A stretch of 25,889 bases of DNA, from contig BFEA01000009.1 of the NCBI GenBank assembly GCA_003427395.1, positions 2,652,955-2,678,843 of the forward strand. Reading direction: 5' to 3'. This DNA comes from Chara braunii (lineage: Eukaryota; Streptophyta; Charophyceae; Charales; Characeae). Below are positions 1-9,098 of the stretch, piece by piece (the first letter of the stretch is position 1; each line of letters starts with the position of its first letter). The notes beneath the pieces were generated by a model that was not told where the DNA came from, did no database searches, and saw only the letters and a program-made list of their open reading frames with translations. Position numbers and translations under genes: made by a program.

Positions 1-722
1 GAGGCAAGTGCAGTAGGACGGGGACAAGCTCAGGGATTCCTCTGACAAGTGGCGCGCCTTGGGAAGAGCAAGAGGGCGGTCAACAAGAGATGTAAGAGAG
101 AATGGGCAGCACGCTTGAGACGCGCATGACAATCAGATAGAGTGGGGCGAGAGGGTCAACGGCAAGAAAAGGAAAGAGACGAGAACTAAATGCTTGTGCG
201 GTGATGCTCACGTCAACTGAACTGCAGTGTGTGACTAGCCAGTGAGGAGAGGATGTACTGAGATAGGCTGTGCTGATGGTGCGTGTAAGGTAGAGAGTTT
301 ACAGTCACGTGAGAAGGAGGGCAGAGGAGAGGGAGACTTGACGGATGAGCTTACGCAGCGCTGCTGATGTCAGCGTGCGTGCATGGTTCTGGGACGTACT
401 GTTGATATCAACACATGTGCATGTTACGGGACTCATTTCTTGGGGAGAAAAGGGTCCATTTCGCTTGCGCCTAAACCTGTTAGCAGGGGAAACCTTGGTG
501 ACATGATAGTGGGGTTTCGAGGATGAGAACGCATAGGAAAGAGGAGTGCAGTTAATTTGGGCAGCTAAGTGACCTGAGTCTTGTGTTACGGGAATGTGTA
601 TGTCGTGTTAGAATTACGTGTTTGGCGAGTGTGAGCAGCTGTTGTTTCACAACGAGGATGAAGGTAGAACATCAGACTTTTTTTCGTGGCATGTCTTCTC
701 GACTGAGTAAAGGATGGTAAAG

Positions 723-3317
723 GTACCGATTGAGAGGAGAAGGAGATAAGTATTAAGACTGCACCGGTTATCGAGCCCTAAGGTTGGGTTGGATAGTCTG
801 ACCATTCTTCTTCTTCTTTTTGACTTCCCAGGCTAGTTTTCGATGAAACTATCACGATCGAGGCTCCGGTTTGCTGGACTCAGATTGACGGGCCAGGGAA
901 TGTAGTCTAGAACGCGAGCGTCCTTATCAGTGGGGCATCAAACTTATCCGAGTTGGGAGGTGCTTGATTGATCCGACAGTTCCAACTTACTGCATACTAT
1001 AATCAGACCAGTCAATAGCTGCTCCTGCAGACAGAAGTAAGACTATACAACTTTGGCGGAATAATCGGAACCAACAGTCAGTATGGAGAGGAGCAAGACT
1101 GCACAGATAAGGAAATTGGGTTTCCTCTTGCTGCTGTGTCTTTTGTTTCCCCTTTTAGCCCGTCTGTCCGTTGTTGAGCATTGATGTCAGAACCCTGTGC
1201 GCGAAATTGCGTGAGTGTGACTCTATCGACTCATTACCTTATTAAAGTCACTCGATGAGTATCAGTTCTGACATGGTATGACTCTGGTTTGACTAAGGGA
1301 AACATTGTTCACTGTGAACCGAACGAATGAAAACTCTGTACGATAAAGTATGACGGACGTGGTTGATGGGGAAGAGGGGAGTAATATTGAAAAGAATTGC
1401 TTACATCCTTATTAAGCTCCTTCTTGATGGTGACTGATCGGTTCTATTTAATTAACCTAACCTGCTGGTCATTCAAGTAACTATGCATAAATACACGCTT
1501 ATTATTATGCGAAGACTCTCTTTTTCTTGAACAGCGTCAAGGAAGGGACAGGAAGGGTCAGGGCCTTGATAGCTGAACAGACGGCCTGTTATATAGCAGG
1601 TGTCCTGTCATGAGCATACAAGTATTTTCTTGAGCCAAATCACAGGGTACTTCACGTTTAGTGACTTTCGGTCTTCTAACATATATTGTGCGAAGGCTAC
1701 AAGTTGACTTGCCAACATTTCGTGCAGAACCGACTAGCGACTAAGAGTACGGACTCTAAAGTTAACAATCAGTATTGCTCGCAACTTCTACAAAAGGGAA
1801 ACGTCGATTGGTGCCATTATAAAATTATTAGTCGTGTCTGGTGAAAAGGTTCTTTGTAAATGTTCATGCTTACCGAGACTGGTCTGGGGATGTTTGAATA
1901 ACGGCTTCACCATTACCTACTTTCCCTTACCCGACTAACCGTTCAAACCCTGTCCGACACTCAACGTGCCAGCGCGCACATGGCTGGTATTCAGCGTGGC
2001 TCAGCTATGAGAGTCTAAACTGCTGACAGTTTAGAGGAAAAAAAAAAAAAACTAACGGGGAACTAACTACGATAAGAACTGTTGTTGACACTATATTGGA
2101 ATGAACAGCGAATGTTTGCTTCTGGGTTCAAAGAGTTGATGATTGACGTTGCCTGACATTAATGTCATTTGTGGTCTCGCACACGCGGTCCCTCCCCTCG
2201 ACCGTGCGTAATCGTCCGTTTAAGTTTGGGGGTGGGACAGTCTTAAGCAGAGATTTTACCTGCTGGTTATTGGTAGAGCATTCCCCTTCTATGTTATGGC
2301 AAAGAATTATGTGGGCCAGACGAGTGAGCTGGGATATCACCAAAAGCATGCAAACGCGGACAGGCGATGTAACTCTTACCCGAGAGTCTCACTTCTGAAA
2401 CAAAACTACTCTAGGACATTATAAAACATTGAATCAGCTGCTGAGTATGCGATTAGTATTCAGACTGTTGGAATGGTCCATCCCAAATACTCAAACTGAC
2501 GAGGATTAGATCGCTAACTTCAGCATATCATATAGGTGACTATCTTGAGTCAGTTTGAATAAGGTTCAGCAAGTGCTTCCCAGACCTCTATTTTGTTAAG
2601 CCCTGATGGTAGGGGCAATTATCTAGCGTGACTGAGAATATTAGTAATTAATCCGAAGTCTGGTTATTCCCTAAGAAATTGGAACTAACACAGAGGTCAG
2701 TAACCAGTGATACTACCGTGGAAGACGTAAATAGAAAAGGAACAATGAGAGAGGAGGAGGTTCTGGTGGTGAAAGGTAGCTTAATCAGAGACAAGGGAGA
2801 GGGATGGGAGGAAGAGGCCTATGTAGATATGGAACTTCATAGGTTGGCTCAGAGGGGAGTCGCCGTCGGGATGCCAGAGGGAAAGAAATATATCGAATAT
2901 GTGTTGTACTATTATGGCCGCGATGGTAAGCTGCACAGTACCGGTTCGAGTTTTGAGACCGTCGAGCAGGCTAGAATCAAGCTCGTGTGAGCCCGTGGCG
3001 CTAAGACCATCTCCAGAGAGCCCTGCCGATAGTAAATCGGACAGTGACAGGTCGCGGTCTTCCTTTACAACAGTACGATGTGTGATCTCACGACTCCATG
3101 ATAAAGCCAGCACTCATGCCGATAATTTTCAGGCAATCTTCGGATAATAACAGGGAACCAGACTCTGAAACTAGACCCTGAAGCCAGACTCAGATAGCCT
3201 GCTGAAATAAAAAAGGTCAAGAAAGTGCTCGGACTCCTCTCTTGATGGACCTCGACACCAGGTCTAATCAGCTTGCCCCATATAGTTTTTGATACTCAAC
3301 ACTGTTGACAGCAGACA
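723..3317 (+). other. 2,595-bp segment present only in the 5' LTR
   Basis: The two LTRs align up to GTAC at 723-726 and resume from GTAC at 3318-3321; the 3' LTR has a single GTAC (15013-15016) at the join. The interval is therefore a deletion in the 3' LTR across a 4-bp microhomology, or an insertion into the 5' LTR with a 4-bp duplication. Its ends (CGATTG and AGACA) do not form TG...CA or an obvious terminal inverted repeat, which favours deletion. It holds an A-run at 2038-2052 just after a hairpin (CTAAACTG and CAGTTTAG with a CTGA loop, 2015-2034) and one ORF at 2679-2990. The remainder shows no convincing gene. Confidence 0.8.
2679..2990 (+). CDS. Hypothetical 103-aa protein in the 5' LTR
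   Basis: Not recognised. The ORF has a charged first half with acidic runs (REEE, WEEEA), then a basic/aromatic stretch KKYIEYVLYYYGRDGK near residues 69-84 and ends ARIKLV. It lies wholly inside the segment absent from the 3' LTR. There is a weak, eye-level resemblance to the ORF at 13634-14101: both have an EEV/GEV-V start, a charged helix, a hydrophobic strand and an (L/H)STG motif. ATG 2679 is the first in frame; a second Met lies at residue 23. A short ORF in a purine-rich region can be open by chance, so coding status is uncertain. Confidence 0.35.
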   Translation: MELTQRSVTSDTTVEDVNRKGTMREEEVLVVKGSLIRDKGEGWEEEAYVDMELHRLAQRGVAVGMPEGKKYIEYVLYYYGRDGKLHSTGSSFETVEQARIKLV

Positions 3318-3567
3318 GTACTCCACCCAGCTACCAGTGAATCGGGCCTTGTGCTGCTAGCAGTAATCGAACGGTCAGATGAATAGTTTCTAATCAGCAG
3401 ACGAACAACTTCCTAACCGGCAGATAATCAGTTACTTGGTCAGCACTTAATCAACTTCCTTATTAGCAGTTTGTCAGTTCTCTTATTCAGTGGTCGGATT
3501 TGCACTGAAAAAAAGCATCCAGTTCAACGTACATTTCAACGTTCATTTCAGCCTACAGTTCAGTATT

Positions 3568-3650
3568 CAGTCCAACATTCAGATTCAACATTCAGATCCA
3601 TCATTTAGATCCAACATTCAGATCCAACATTTGGACCCAACATTCAGACT
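3568..3650 (+). repeat. Short tandem array, CAACATTCAGAT-like, in LTR
   Basis: Six or so imperfect copies of CAACATTCAGAT/C start near 3573, 3587, 3599, 3612, 3626 and 3638, spaced 12-14 bp. The same array is at 15262-15345 in the 3' LTR. It lies in U3, upstream of the TATA-like box. The surrounding 3350-4500 is also rich in related ATCAGCAG, CAGTCAG and CCAGCAATCA motifs. Repeated short motifs in U3 often serve as enhancers; that role is inferred here. Confidence 0.6.
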
Positions 3651-4308
3651 CAGCGTTCGGAAACAGCATTTAAGAGACAACATGTAGAGAACAGCAAGCA
3701 AATAGTTTTTCGAAAATATTAAGTAATCAATTTCTAGAACGACGAGCAGTCGGTTTTTTTCTAGAACAGCGAGCAATCAAGTCTTCAGAACGGCAAATAG
3801 TCAGTCTTCTGATCAGTGGTTGAACGAGCCCTCTGATCAGCTGCTGCTAAGTCGTCTGGTCAAAAATCGCTCAGTCCCCTAATCAACATCAAGATGCAGC
3901 ATTCAGGAAACATTAACTAGTTATCAGCAAACAGCTTTCAGCAGTCCAACGGTCAACATAGTAGCCCCTTTTCACGCCCAGATCATCTGAGAATCACCCG
4001 TCCTGAGTCGGGTGGACCAATGTAGCGGGAGATCGGCGGGAGTATGGACAGCGTCAACACAATTAGAATCTCGTGCTCGCTGTATCAGAGCACTGCGGTG
4101 ACCTGGAGGGAGAGTGCAGTTGATGAGTACAATCAGCAGACTACTATGATGATGGAAAGTGCACTGGTCCTGGTGAGAAAATTATGCAAGAATAGAGTAC
4201 ACATACTACCTGCACGATAAGAACGACATATTGTGTGCCACCACAACTTCTGTGGGTACTATTGAGGGAGCAAGAAGGACTGTCGGCGGCCATCTGTGAG
4301 CGCTTAGC

Positions 4309-4318
4309 TTTAAATAGG
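4309..4318 (+). promoter_or_regulatory. TATA-like box of 5' LTR
   Basis: TTTAAATAGG follows a mixed-composition stretch and precedes the ORF at 4548 by about 230 bp. The equivalent position in the 3' LTR keeps TAAATAG. Transcription starting about 30 bp downstream would place the 224-codon ORF inside R. No experimental start is known. Confidence 0.35.
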
Positions 4319-4547
4319 TGCTGCTCACTTTATCCGGATATTCAGCAAACAATCATCAACAACCAGTTATTAGCGATCAGTTTCTAGCAGTCAGTTTTCC
4401 AGCAATCATTTTCCAGCAATCAGTCATCAGCATTAGTCATGAGCGTTCAGCATCCAACTTTCAGTTTTCAGCAGACCGTTTTCTGCAATCTGTTCGGTAA
4501 CCCGTTCCTAGGGACCATCTGATCAGCTTGTACCAACAAGGGTACTC

Positions 4548-5222
4548 ATGAGCACAGTTCAGTCTATGTCGGTCAGCGAGTCAGTGTTGGCCAACCTCAA
4601 TCGGATCTCATGCAAGGAGGCATTCCATTACAGGTATGTTAGTGCCATCGGCTTCAGACAGGGGGATTTGTCAATCTTCATTGTCCAGACTAGTTTTGCC
4701 GATGACACTATCCACGATCTGAGGCGTTACCTGAAGAAGGGCAAGGAGACTCATGAGCTTTTTGATCCAGTCTGGATCTCAGCCACCGAATATCTTGAGC
4801 AGAGAGAGAGGGAACTCGATGAAATTGGCACCACGCTGATCCGCAGCTTCGGGCCAATGCTTTATACAGACTATCCTAGGCCTCCAGTCCCTTCCCTTCT
4901 CACCGATGGCACAAGTTGGTTGGATGTGATTGGTTTGGCAAAGAGGTATATCTCTCCTGCGGTGATTGACATTGAGGCGTTGACAGAGCCCACCGAGTAT
5001 CCCTACCTCAGACAAGGAGTCTTTTTAGTGGACGGGCTGCCTACATTGTTGGAGGAGTTCTGCTCTATGGTTAATTACCGTGTCATGTGCCTCGGATGGT
5101 CTTGCTCAGAGTTTGCTGGCTACAGGTGGCTTTTTGTCACAAAGCCTCAGTCTCAGATTGTACGAGGGCGTGGGTCTCGGCACCAGAGGAGATCAGTGAA
5201 AAGAGAAACTGAGAGAGACTGA
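4548..5222 (+). CDS. LTR-encoded 224-aa protein with repeated retroelement module (5' LTR copy)
   Basis: Unrecognised protein, uninterrupted in both LTRs. Residues about 18-135 form the module also seen in the internal ORFs 6112-6525 and 6605-7021: an EAFHY start (24-28), hydrophobic strands, IHDLRRYL (55-62, matching YDIRPYV and YDVRIYV in the others), a Trp at 76, a charged helix EYLEQRERELDE (81-92) and a proline motif RPPVPSL (111-117). Residues 150-200 are a less conserved second half with several Cys and Trp. The C-terminus is basic (RGRGSRHQRR, 206-215) and could bind nucleic acid or act as a nuclear signal. Hand comparison with the 3' LTR copy gives 24 base differences, 15 of them amino-acid changing, with no stop or frameshift. 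The ORF lies between the TATA-like box and AATAAA, so it would be first on the genomic RNA. Function unknown. Confidence 0.65.
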   Translation: MSTVQSMSVSESVLANLNRISCKEAFHYRYVSAIGFRQGDLSIFIVQTSFADDTIHDLRRYLKKGKETHELFDPVWISATEYLEQRERELDEIGTTLIRSFGPMLYTDYPRPPVPSLLTDGTSWLDVIGLAKRYISPAVIDIEALTEPTEYPYLRQGVFLVDGLPTLLEEFCSMVNYRVMCLGWSCSEFAGYRWLFVTKPQSQIVRGRGSRHQRRSVKRETERD

Positions 5223-5235
5223 CCAGAGGGATGAG

Positions 5236-5402
5236 TGAGGACTCTTGAGAGGTGCTGACCATACCCGTTTACATGTACTTTCTGAGATTATTACGAGTTC
5301 TCATTCTTCCCTCATTCANTGAGGACTCTTGAGAGGTGCTGACCATACCCGTTTACATGTACTTTCTGAGATTATTACGAGTTCTCATTCTTCCCTCATT
5401 CA
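5236..5402 (+). repeat. 83-bp duplication around a single N (probable assembly artefact)
   Basis: Bases 5236-5318 and 5320-5402 are identical and separated by one N at 5319. The same arrangement recurs in the 3' LTR. The likely cause is two contig ends that overlap by 83 bp but were joined with a one-base gap instead of being merged; the real LTR probably has one copy. Confidence 0.85.
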
Positions 5403-5581
5403 ATTGCCTCTGTCACTGCTTGAGTTAGTTAGGCTTATTTTTCAGCATCATTCTTGCTTGATGAATGCCCTCGTGGATGTTTTGTCACAGTTTTCAAAAT
5501 TAGATTGACAGAATTGATGCATGCACAGCACCCCATAATTTTATGATTATTATTTGCGTAATTCTCTGTGTTCCGAATCAA

Positions 5582-5587
5582 AATAAA
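5582..5587 (+). promoter_or_regulatory. AATAAA polyadenylation signal, 5' LTR
   Basis: AATAAA in an AT-rich context downstream of the LTR ORF, about 190 bp before the LTR end. The 3' LTR has the same hexamer at 17279-17284. It would mark the R/U5 boundary. Confidence 0.5.
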
Positions 5588-5779
5588 AGATTCCTAAGAC
5601 CGGGGACCGGCGAAGACCGCAATTGAAGGGTCTCGCTCGAAGCCGAACGCACACAACATGAAGGGATTTGCATTATTTAATTTATTTTATTTATTGCAAT
5701 CACATACAAAATCCTGCGTGACAGCCTGTTGGCTTTCCGGTATCCCAAAGCGACTTGACTGGAAAAAGTGCGACAAAAA

Positions 5780-5797
5780 TGGCGCCGTTGCCGAGGA
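5780..5797 (+). other. Primer-binding site, tRNA-Asp type
   Basis: TGGCGCCGTTGCCGAGGA starts four bases after the LTR terminal CA. The complement of the plant tRNA-Asp 3' end (CCA included) is TGGCGCCGTTGCCGGGGA, so 17 of 18 positions match. This PBS is known from plant Ty3 elements such as Athila. Its position exactly at the LTR/internal boundary is the strongest structural evidence for the retrotransposon. Confidence 0.88.
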
Positions 5798-6111
5798 CAT
5801 GAAAAAATTTTCGTGTCCGGAACGAACCTGGATCATCATCATCTTTGAGCTTTGATTAGGACTTGAGAACAATTGACATTTTTGTGAGCTTCATGTTAAC
5901 TTTATTATTCTCATTTAAGTCTCGATTTTCTCGAGAATCACGACTGCTAGCTGTGATTTATTTCTTTCTTGTGTAAGGTACCACACTGGATCGGGAAAAG
6001 GAGATTGATGTTATTGACTGGAGAGAATCGAGCTTGATACAAGGTATGCCCAATTATCACTCAACACGCTGAAAGAAATTGAAAGAAAAAGAGTGAGACG
6101 GATCGAGACAA

Positions 6112-6525
6112 ATGCTGATCGACGGTGCTATGAAAGAGTTGTCAAAAATTACCACAACGGGAATATTTCCTTACAGATGTGAGGTTTGTTGGGACTATCA
6201 TTTTTGTGGCTCAACCATCTGCGTAGTGCTGACTCATTTCTTGGAGGAATATATCTACGATATCCGTCCGTATGTCAAGGAAGGAGACAGCAATGATGGT
6301 GAGAATTTTAATTGGTTATGGGAGATTGTGATCCAATTTATTTATGACAAAAAGGCAGACTTGATCAAGCAAAAGAAGAAATTGGAATGGGGTGTAATGC
6401 CAGTAACATACAAGACTGTTTCAATCCCTCCTATACCTGACAGCTATTGTGACGGGAGTAACTTGCTACCGATAATCAACATGGTATTGACAAGAGAGAA
6501 AAGAAACGGTGGCAATGAGAGCTGA
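6112..6525 (+). CDS. Leader-region module protein B (137 aa)
   Basis: Unrecognised as a named family, but it is a copy of the module seen in the LTR protein. It has GIFPYR (17-22), a hydrophobic strand ICVVLTHF, YIYDIRPYV (47-55), Trp 68/70, a charged segment DKKADLIKQKKK (79-90) and SIPPIP (104-109). Length equals a single module. It lies between the PBS and gag, where some plant Tat-lineage elements carry an extra ORF1, but I see no sequence link to those ORFs. ATG 6112 is the first in frame; Met 7 is an alternative. The reading frame differs from the next module, so the two are separate ORFs unless joined by frameshifting or splicing. A good splice-donor-like AAG/GTATGC at 6041-6049 lies upstream. 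Confidence 0.55.
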   Translation: MLIDGAMKELSKITTTGIFPYRCEVCWDYHFCGSTICVVLTHFLEEYIYDIRPYVKEGDSNDGENFNWLWEIVIQFIYDKKADLIKQKKKLEWGVMPVTYKTVSIPPIPDSYCDGSNLLPIINMVLTREKRNGGNES

Positions 6526-6604
6526 AGAGATTTCAGTAGAAGTAATCAAACAAAGCAGGTCAAATTTTGGCAGAGGTTCGGGTCCAAGTCAAGAAAAGAT
6601 TTAA

Positions 6605-7021
6605 TATCTCCTTAGGTCACTGAATACTCTGAACAAGAGAGAGGCATTTCCATATGAAGTTGTCAGGTATGAGATGGTCGAGAGCGGATGGGAGCAGGAA
6701 CGGTTATATGTACTGACATTCTATTTCACAGATCTGGATGTGTATGATGTGAGAATCTATGTTCCAAAAGAAAGAAGCACTGATGCAGTGTATGAGAGAT
6801 GTTGGAGATTCGCTGAAAAGGTAGTACTGAGAGAGAAAGAGAGACTTGAGAGAGAGAACAAATGCTTCACTGGGTCGACTCGATTTACTGTCTTTGATGG
6901 ATTCCCAGTCCCTCCCTTACCTGATATCAATCTATCTAAAAACAATTGGTATGCCATGATAAAGTTTGTAGAGCCCAAGAAGAATACTCTCAGTAGTCAA
7001 GATAACCACTGTGAGGGGTAA
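6605..7021 (+). CDS. Leader-region module protein C
   Basis: This is the clearest copy of the module. The frame is open from just after a TAA at 6602; the first ATG is at 6674 (115 aa), yet the conserved EAFPY start (6641-6655) lies upstream of it. The true beginning may therefore be a non-AUG start or an exon entered at the acceptor-like CTCCTTAG (6608-6615). From the ATG, features are YVLTFYF (12-18), DVYDVRIYV (22-30), Trp 44, a long charged helix LREKERLERENK (52-63), FPVPPLP (77-83) and WYAMIKFV. The match to modules A and B covers the whole length, which supports translation at some point in the element's history. Function unknown. Confidence 0.5.
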   Translation, partial: YLLRSLNTLNKREAFPYEVVRYEMVESGWEQERLYVLTFYFTDLDVYDVRIYVPKERSTDAVYERCWRFAEKVVLREKERLERENKCFTGSTRFTVFDGFPVPPLPDINLSKNNWYAMIKFVEPKKNTLSSQDNHCEG

Positions 7022-7497
7022 ACTCTATGAGGTGATAAGGTGTGATAATCCTTTTGTGATCCTGAGGTATGAGACTTGTGAGAGAGGGTCCATAATATTT
7101 CACATTCCAGTGGTCAAATTCCTGAGTACTGGCAGCCTGGGCATACGAATTTATGTACCAGCAGGCCTAGAAGAGGATGGTGACTGCTTGAAGTGTCAGA
7201 CAAGCGCTAGGAGTGGCTTGAAAAGCTAAAGAGGAAAGTAACCTGGGGAAAGGAGTAAGACAATTTGAGAGGCTTCCTGAGTTCTCAATTGCTAAGGGAT
7301 TTGAAGGCAGGAGAGATTGGATGCCTCTGTTGGAAGCCATCGCTGAGATTGGCAGAGCAAGAGAAAAAGACTCTACTGTGATGATAAAATTCCTACTCCT
7401 GAGTACCTTTGAACACAGATTCGAGATCTCTGATTATGTCCAACCTGAGATCTGCCCTTCAGATGTTGCTTATGATGATTCGCAATGCCCAGTTTGA
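7011..7497 (+). pseudogene. Frameshifted module copies D and E
   Basis: The module continues in three frames in turn. Positions 7011-7229 give ILRYE and GIRIYVP; the frame beginning near 7211 gives EWLEKLKRK; the frame 7264-7497 gives LPEFSI and DWMPLL and then enters a further copy with a hydrophobic strand and HRFEISDYV (7411-7440). Each piece aligns with the expected part of module C in the right order, so this is a decayed copy with at least two frameshifts plus the first half of another copy. No intact product can be made from it. Confidence 0.5.
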
Positions 7498-7667
7498 CTG
7501 AACAACTGACACTAGGAGTTGTGTTAGAAGGTAGAGTAGTCAGGATAGAAGAGACTCTTCGGATCTCTGATAGAAATCTTTCTACCCTAGATGAGCTTGA
7601 GTTTTTGCATCCTTTCTTGGATCGCATGAGAGATTCTGCCTTGAGAATTACCACTCACCAGACTTAG
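7485..7667 (+). CDS. Short ORF in frame with gag, ended by TAG
   Basis: A 60-codon ORF containing VRIEETLRISDRN and LDELEFLHPFLDRM, with alternating charged and hydrophobic residues that suggest helix. It is in the same frame as gag and separated from it only by TAG (7665-7667) and three codons. It could be the N-terminus of a longer Gag interrupted by one stop, the tail of a module copy, or a readthrough leader. No readthrough signal can be identified by eye. Confidence 0.4.
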   Translation: MPSLTEQLTLGVVLEGRVVRIEETLRISDRNLSTLDELEFLHPFLDRMRDSALRITTHQT

Positions 7668-7676
7668 GAAAAGTCT

Positions 7677-9098
7677 ATGGTCAAGATGGCAGGACGAGCA
7701 AGACCAAGTACGTCTGCAGGGACCAATGAAGAGGTCTTGGTTGGGGTTATACGGGAACTGGTCGAGAGAGTTGATACAATCAAAGGGGGGTCAGATATTG
7801 CCAGAGCGAAAAGGTCGGATGAGAGAATTCCCTGCTTCAGAGAACCTCAGGTTAATGACTTCTTGGATGAGTATGAATTATTTGGATTCAGTTATGGCTG
7901 GACAGATAAGCAACGGCTTAAACACCTTCTATCTTATTGTGACACTAACTCGAGACTGGCAGTTCAGGAACTAATGGAAGGTGCTACTACTTGGGAACAA
8001 GTCAAGGAGAGACTGAAAAGAGAATTTAAGAAAGATTCAGTTCCAACCACAACTAAGGACTTACTTAACATCAGAAGAGCTAAATACGACACTTTCAATG
8101 TTTTTCTTCAGACCTTCATCCGAACAGCAAGAAGAATTCCGTATTTGGATGAAACTCAGAAATGCCATATATTTTTGACGAACTTTATTGATACTGAAAG
8201 GCAAGCAGTTATTAATCAAGCTCAGCACTATCCTCTCAGATGGGATGAAATGGTTGCAATCATAAGAACTCTACCTACTGTCTCCCAATGGTCACTGGAT
8301 CAGATCAGTACTTTGGCCAAGGACTGGGAGACTGAGAATGGAATGAATAGAGGATGCAATCTAACTGCTGAGAATATTCTTCAGAAAGTGATGGCTAACT
8401 TTATGCCTACAAGGCCTGCAACGCATGTTGTGGATGACAGGGGAAAGAAAAAGGTTGAAAGTGAGGAGGATGACGACGATGATGATGACAACGAAAATCA
8501 TGGTAAGAAGGGGGATTCGTCCAGAGCAAAAAGGAATGGGAAGAATGGTGATGGAGGAAACAGAGAGAGAAAAAAAAATGATAAGCGTCCTAAGAGGAGT
8601 TTTACTTGCTACTATTGTGGAGGAAGTGGACATACTACCACTTACTGCAAACCACTTGAGGAGGATGTAAGAAGTGGGGTGGCAAAGAAAGATGCAATGG
8701 GCCATGTCTGTGATAGCTCATGGAATAAGTTGGATCCCAGACATCCAAGAGGTATGAGACTTCTTGCTCTTAAACATGATGAAAAAATGAAGATTGAGAA
8801 GAAGAGAAAGGCCAATGTGAATGTTCATTTCCTCACCGGAGGCCACAGGGCTGCTGAAGCTACCTATTCCAAGACTGTCAAACTCTACTTCTGGCCTGGC
8901 ATGAGAGACATGATTTTAAGATACTGTAAATCGTGTGTCTTATGTCAGAAGAGGTCTACCACAAGAATAATTGAGCCCCTATTCCCTACAATCCTGGTAG
9001 AGCCAGGTAGTATAGTTCATCTGGATCTCATCACTATGCCTCCAGGCGAGGATGAGATGAGATACATACTAAACATGAGAGATAATTTCTCTGGATAA
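7677..9098 (+). CDS. gag: Gag polyprotein fused to integrase zinc-binding domain; protease/RT/RNase H absent
   Basis: A 473-aa ORF. Residues about 60-220 resemble a Ty3-type retrotransposon Gag capsid (CREPQVNDFLDEY-like start, W-EQVKERLKREF near 106-116, then helical repeats). An acidic run EEDDDDDDD lies near 261-269, then a basic linker, then a CCHC zinc knuckle C311-x2-C314-x4-H319-x4-C324 that would bind genomic RNA. Instead of protease and RT, the ORF passes directly into an integrase H2C2 zinc finger (H384, H390, C420, C423, with LYFWPGM at 403-409) and the first strand of the integrase core with its expected first catalytic Asp (D450 in HLDL), then stops after DNFSG. The central pol region is thus deleted in frame and the integrase truncated. 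ATG 7677 gives MVKMAG; the Met at 7686 is equally possible. Confidence 0.85.
   Translation: MVKMAGRARPSTSAGTNEEVLVGVIRELVERVDTIKGGSDIARAKRSDERIPCFREPQVNDFLDEYELFGFSYGWTDKQRLKHLLSYCDTNSRLAVQELMEGATTWEQVKERLKREFKKDSVPTTTKDLLNIRRAKYDTFNVFLQTFIRTARRIPYLDETQKCHIFLTNFIDTERQAVINQAQHYPLRWDEMVAIIRTLPTVSQWSLDQISTLAKDWETENGMNRGCNLTAENILQKVMANFMPTRPATHVVDDRGKKKVESEEDDDDDDDNENHGKKGDSSRAKRNGKNGDGGNRERKKNDKRPKRSFTCYYCGGSGHTTTYCKPLEEDVRSGVAKKDAMGHVCDSSWNKLDPRHPRGMRLLALKHDEKMKIEKKRKANVNVHFLTGGHRAAEATYSKTVKLYFWPGMRDMILRYCKSCVLCQKRSTTRIIEPLFPTILVEPGSIVHLDLITMPPGEDEMRYILNMRDNFSG

Larger units (their letters stand above)
1..5775 (+). repeat. 5' long terminal repeat (left end outside window)
   Basis: Bases 1-722 match 14290-15012 and bases 3318-5775 match 15013-17473 with scattered substitutions. 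The 3' end ...GCGACA lies four bases before the PBS. Features in order are a U3 rich in short CAG/ATCAG-type repeats, a TATA-like box near 4309, the 224-codon ORF 4548-5222, an AATAAA at 5582 and a U5 of roughly 190 bp. The LTR is exceptionally long because it also carries a 2,595-bp segment missing from the 3' LTR. Confidence 0.85.

Noticed and set aside
6041-6615. Intron joining modules B and C
   Set aside because: A good donor (6041-6049) and an acceptor-like site (6608-6615) exist, but no donor at the end of B keeps the frame into C, so I did not call one spliced gene.
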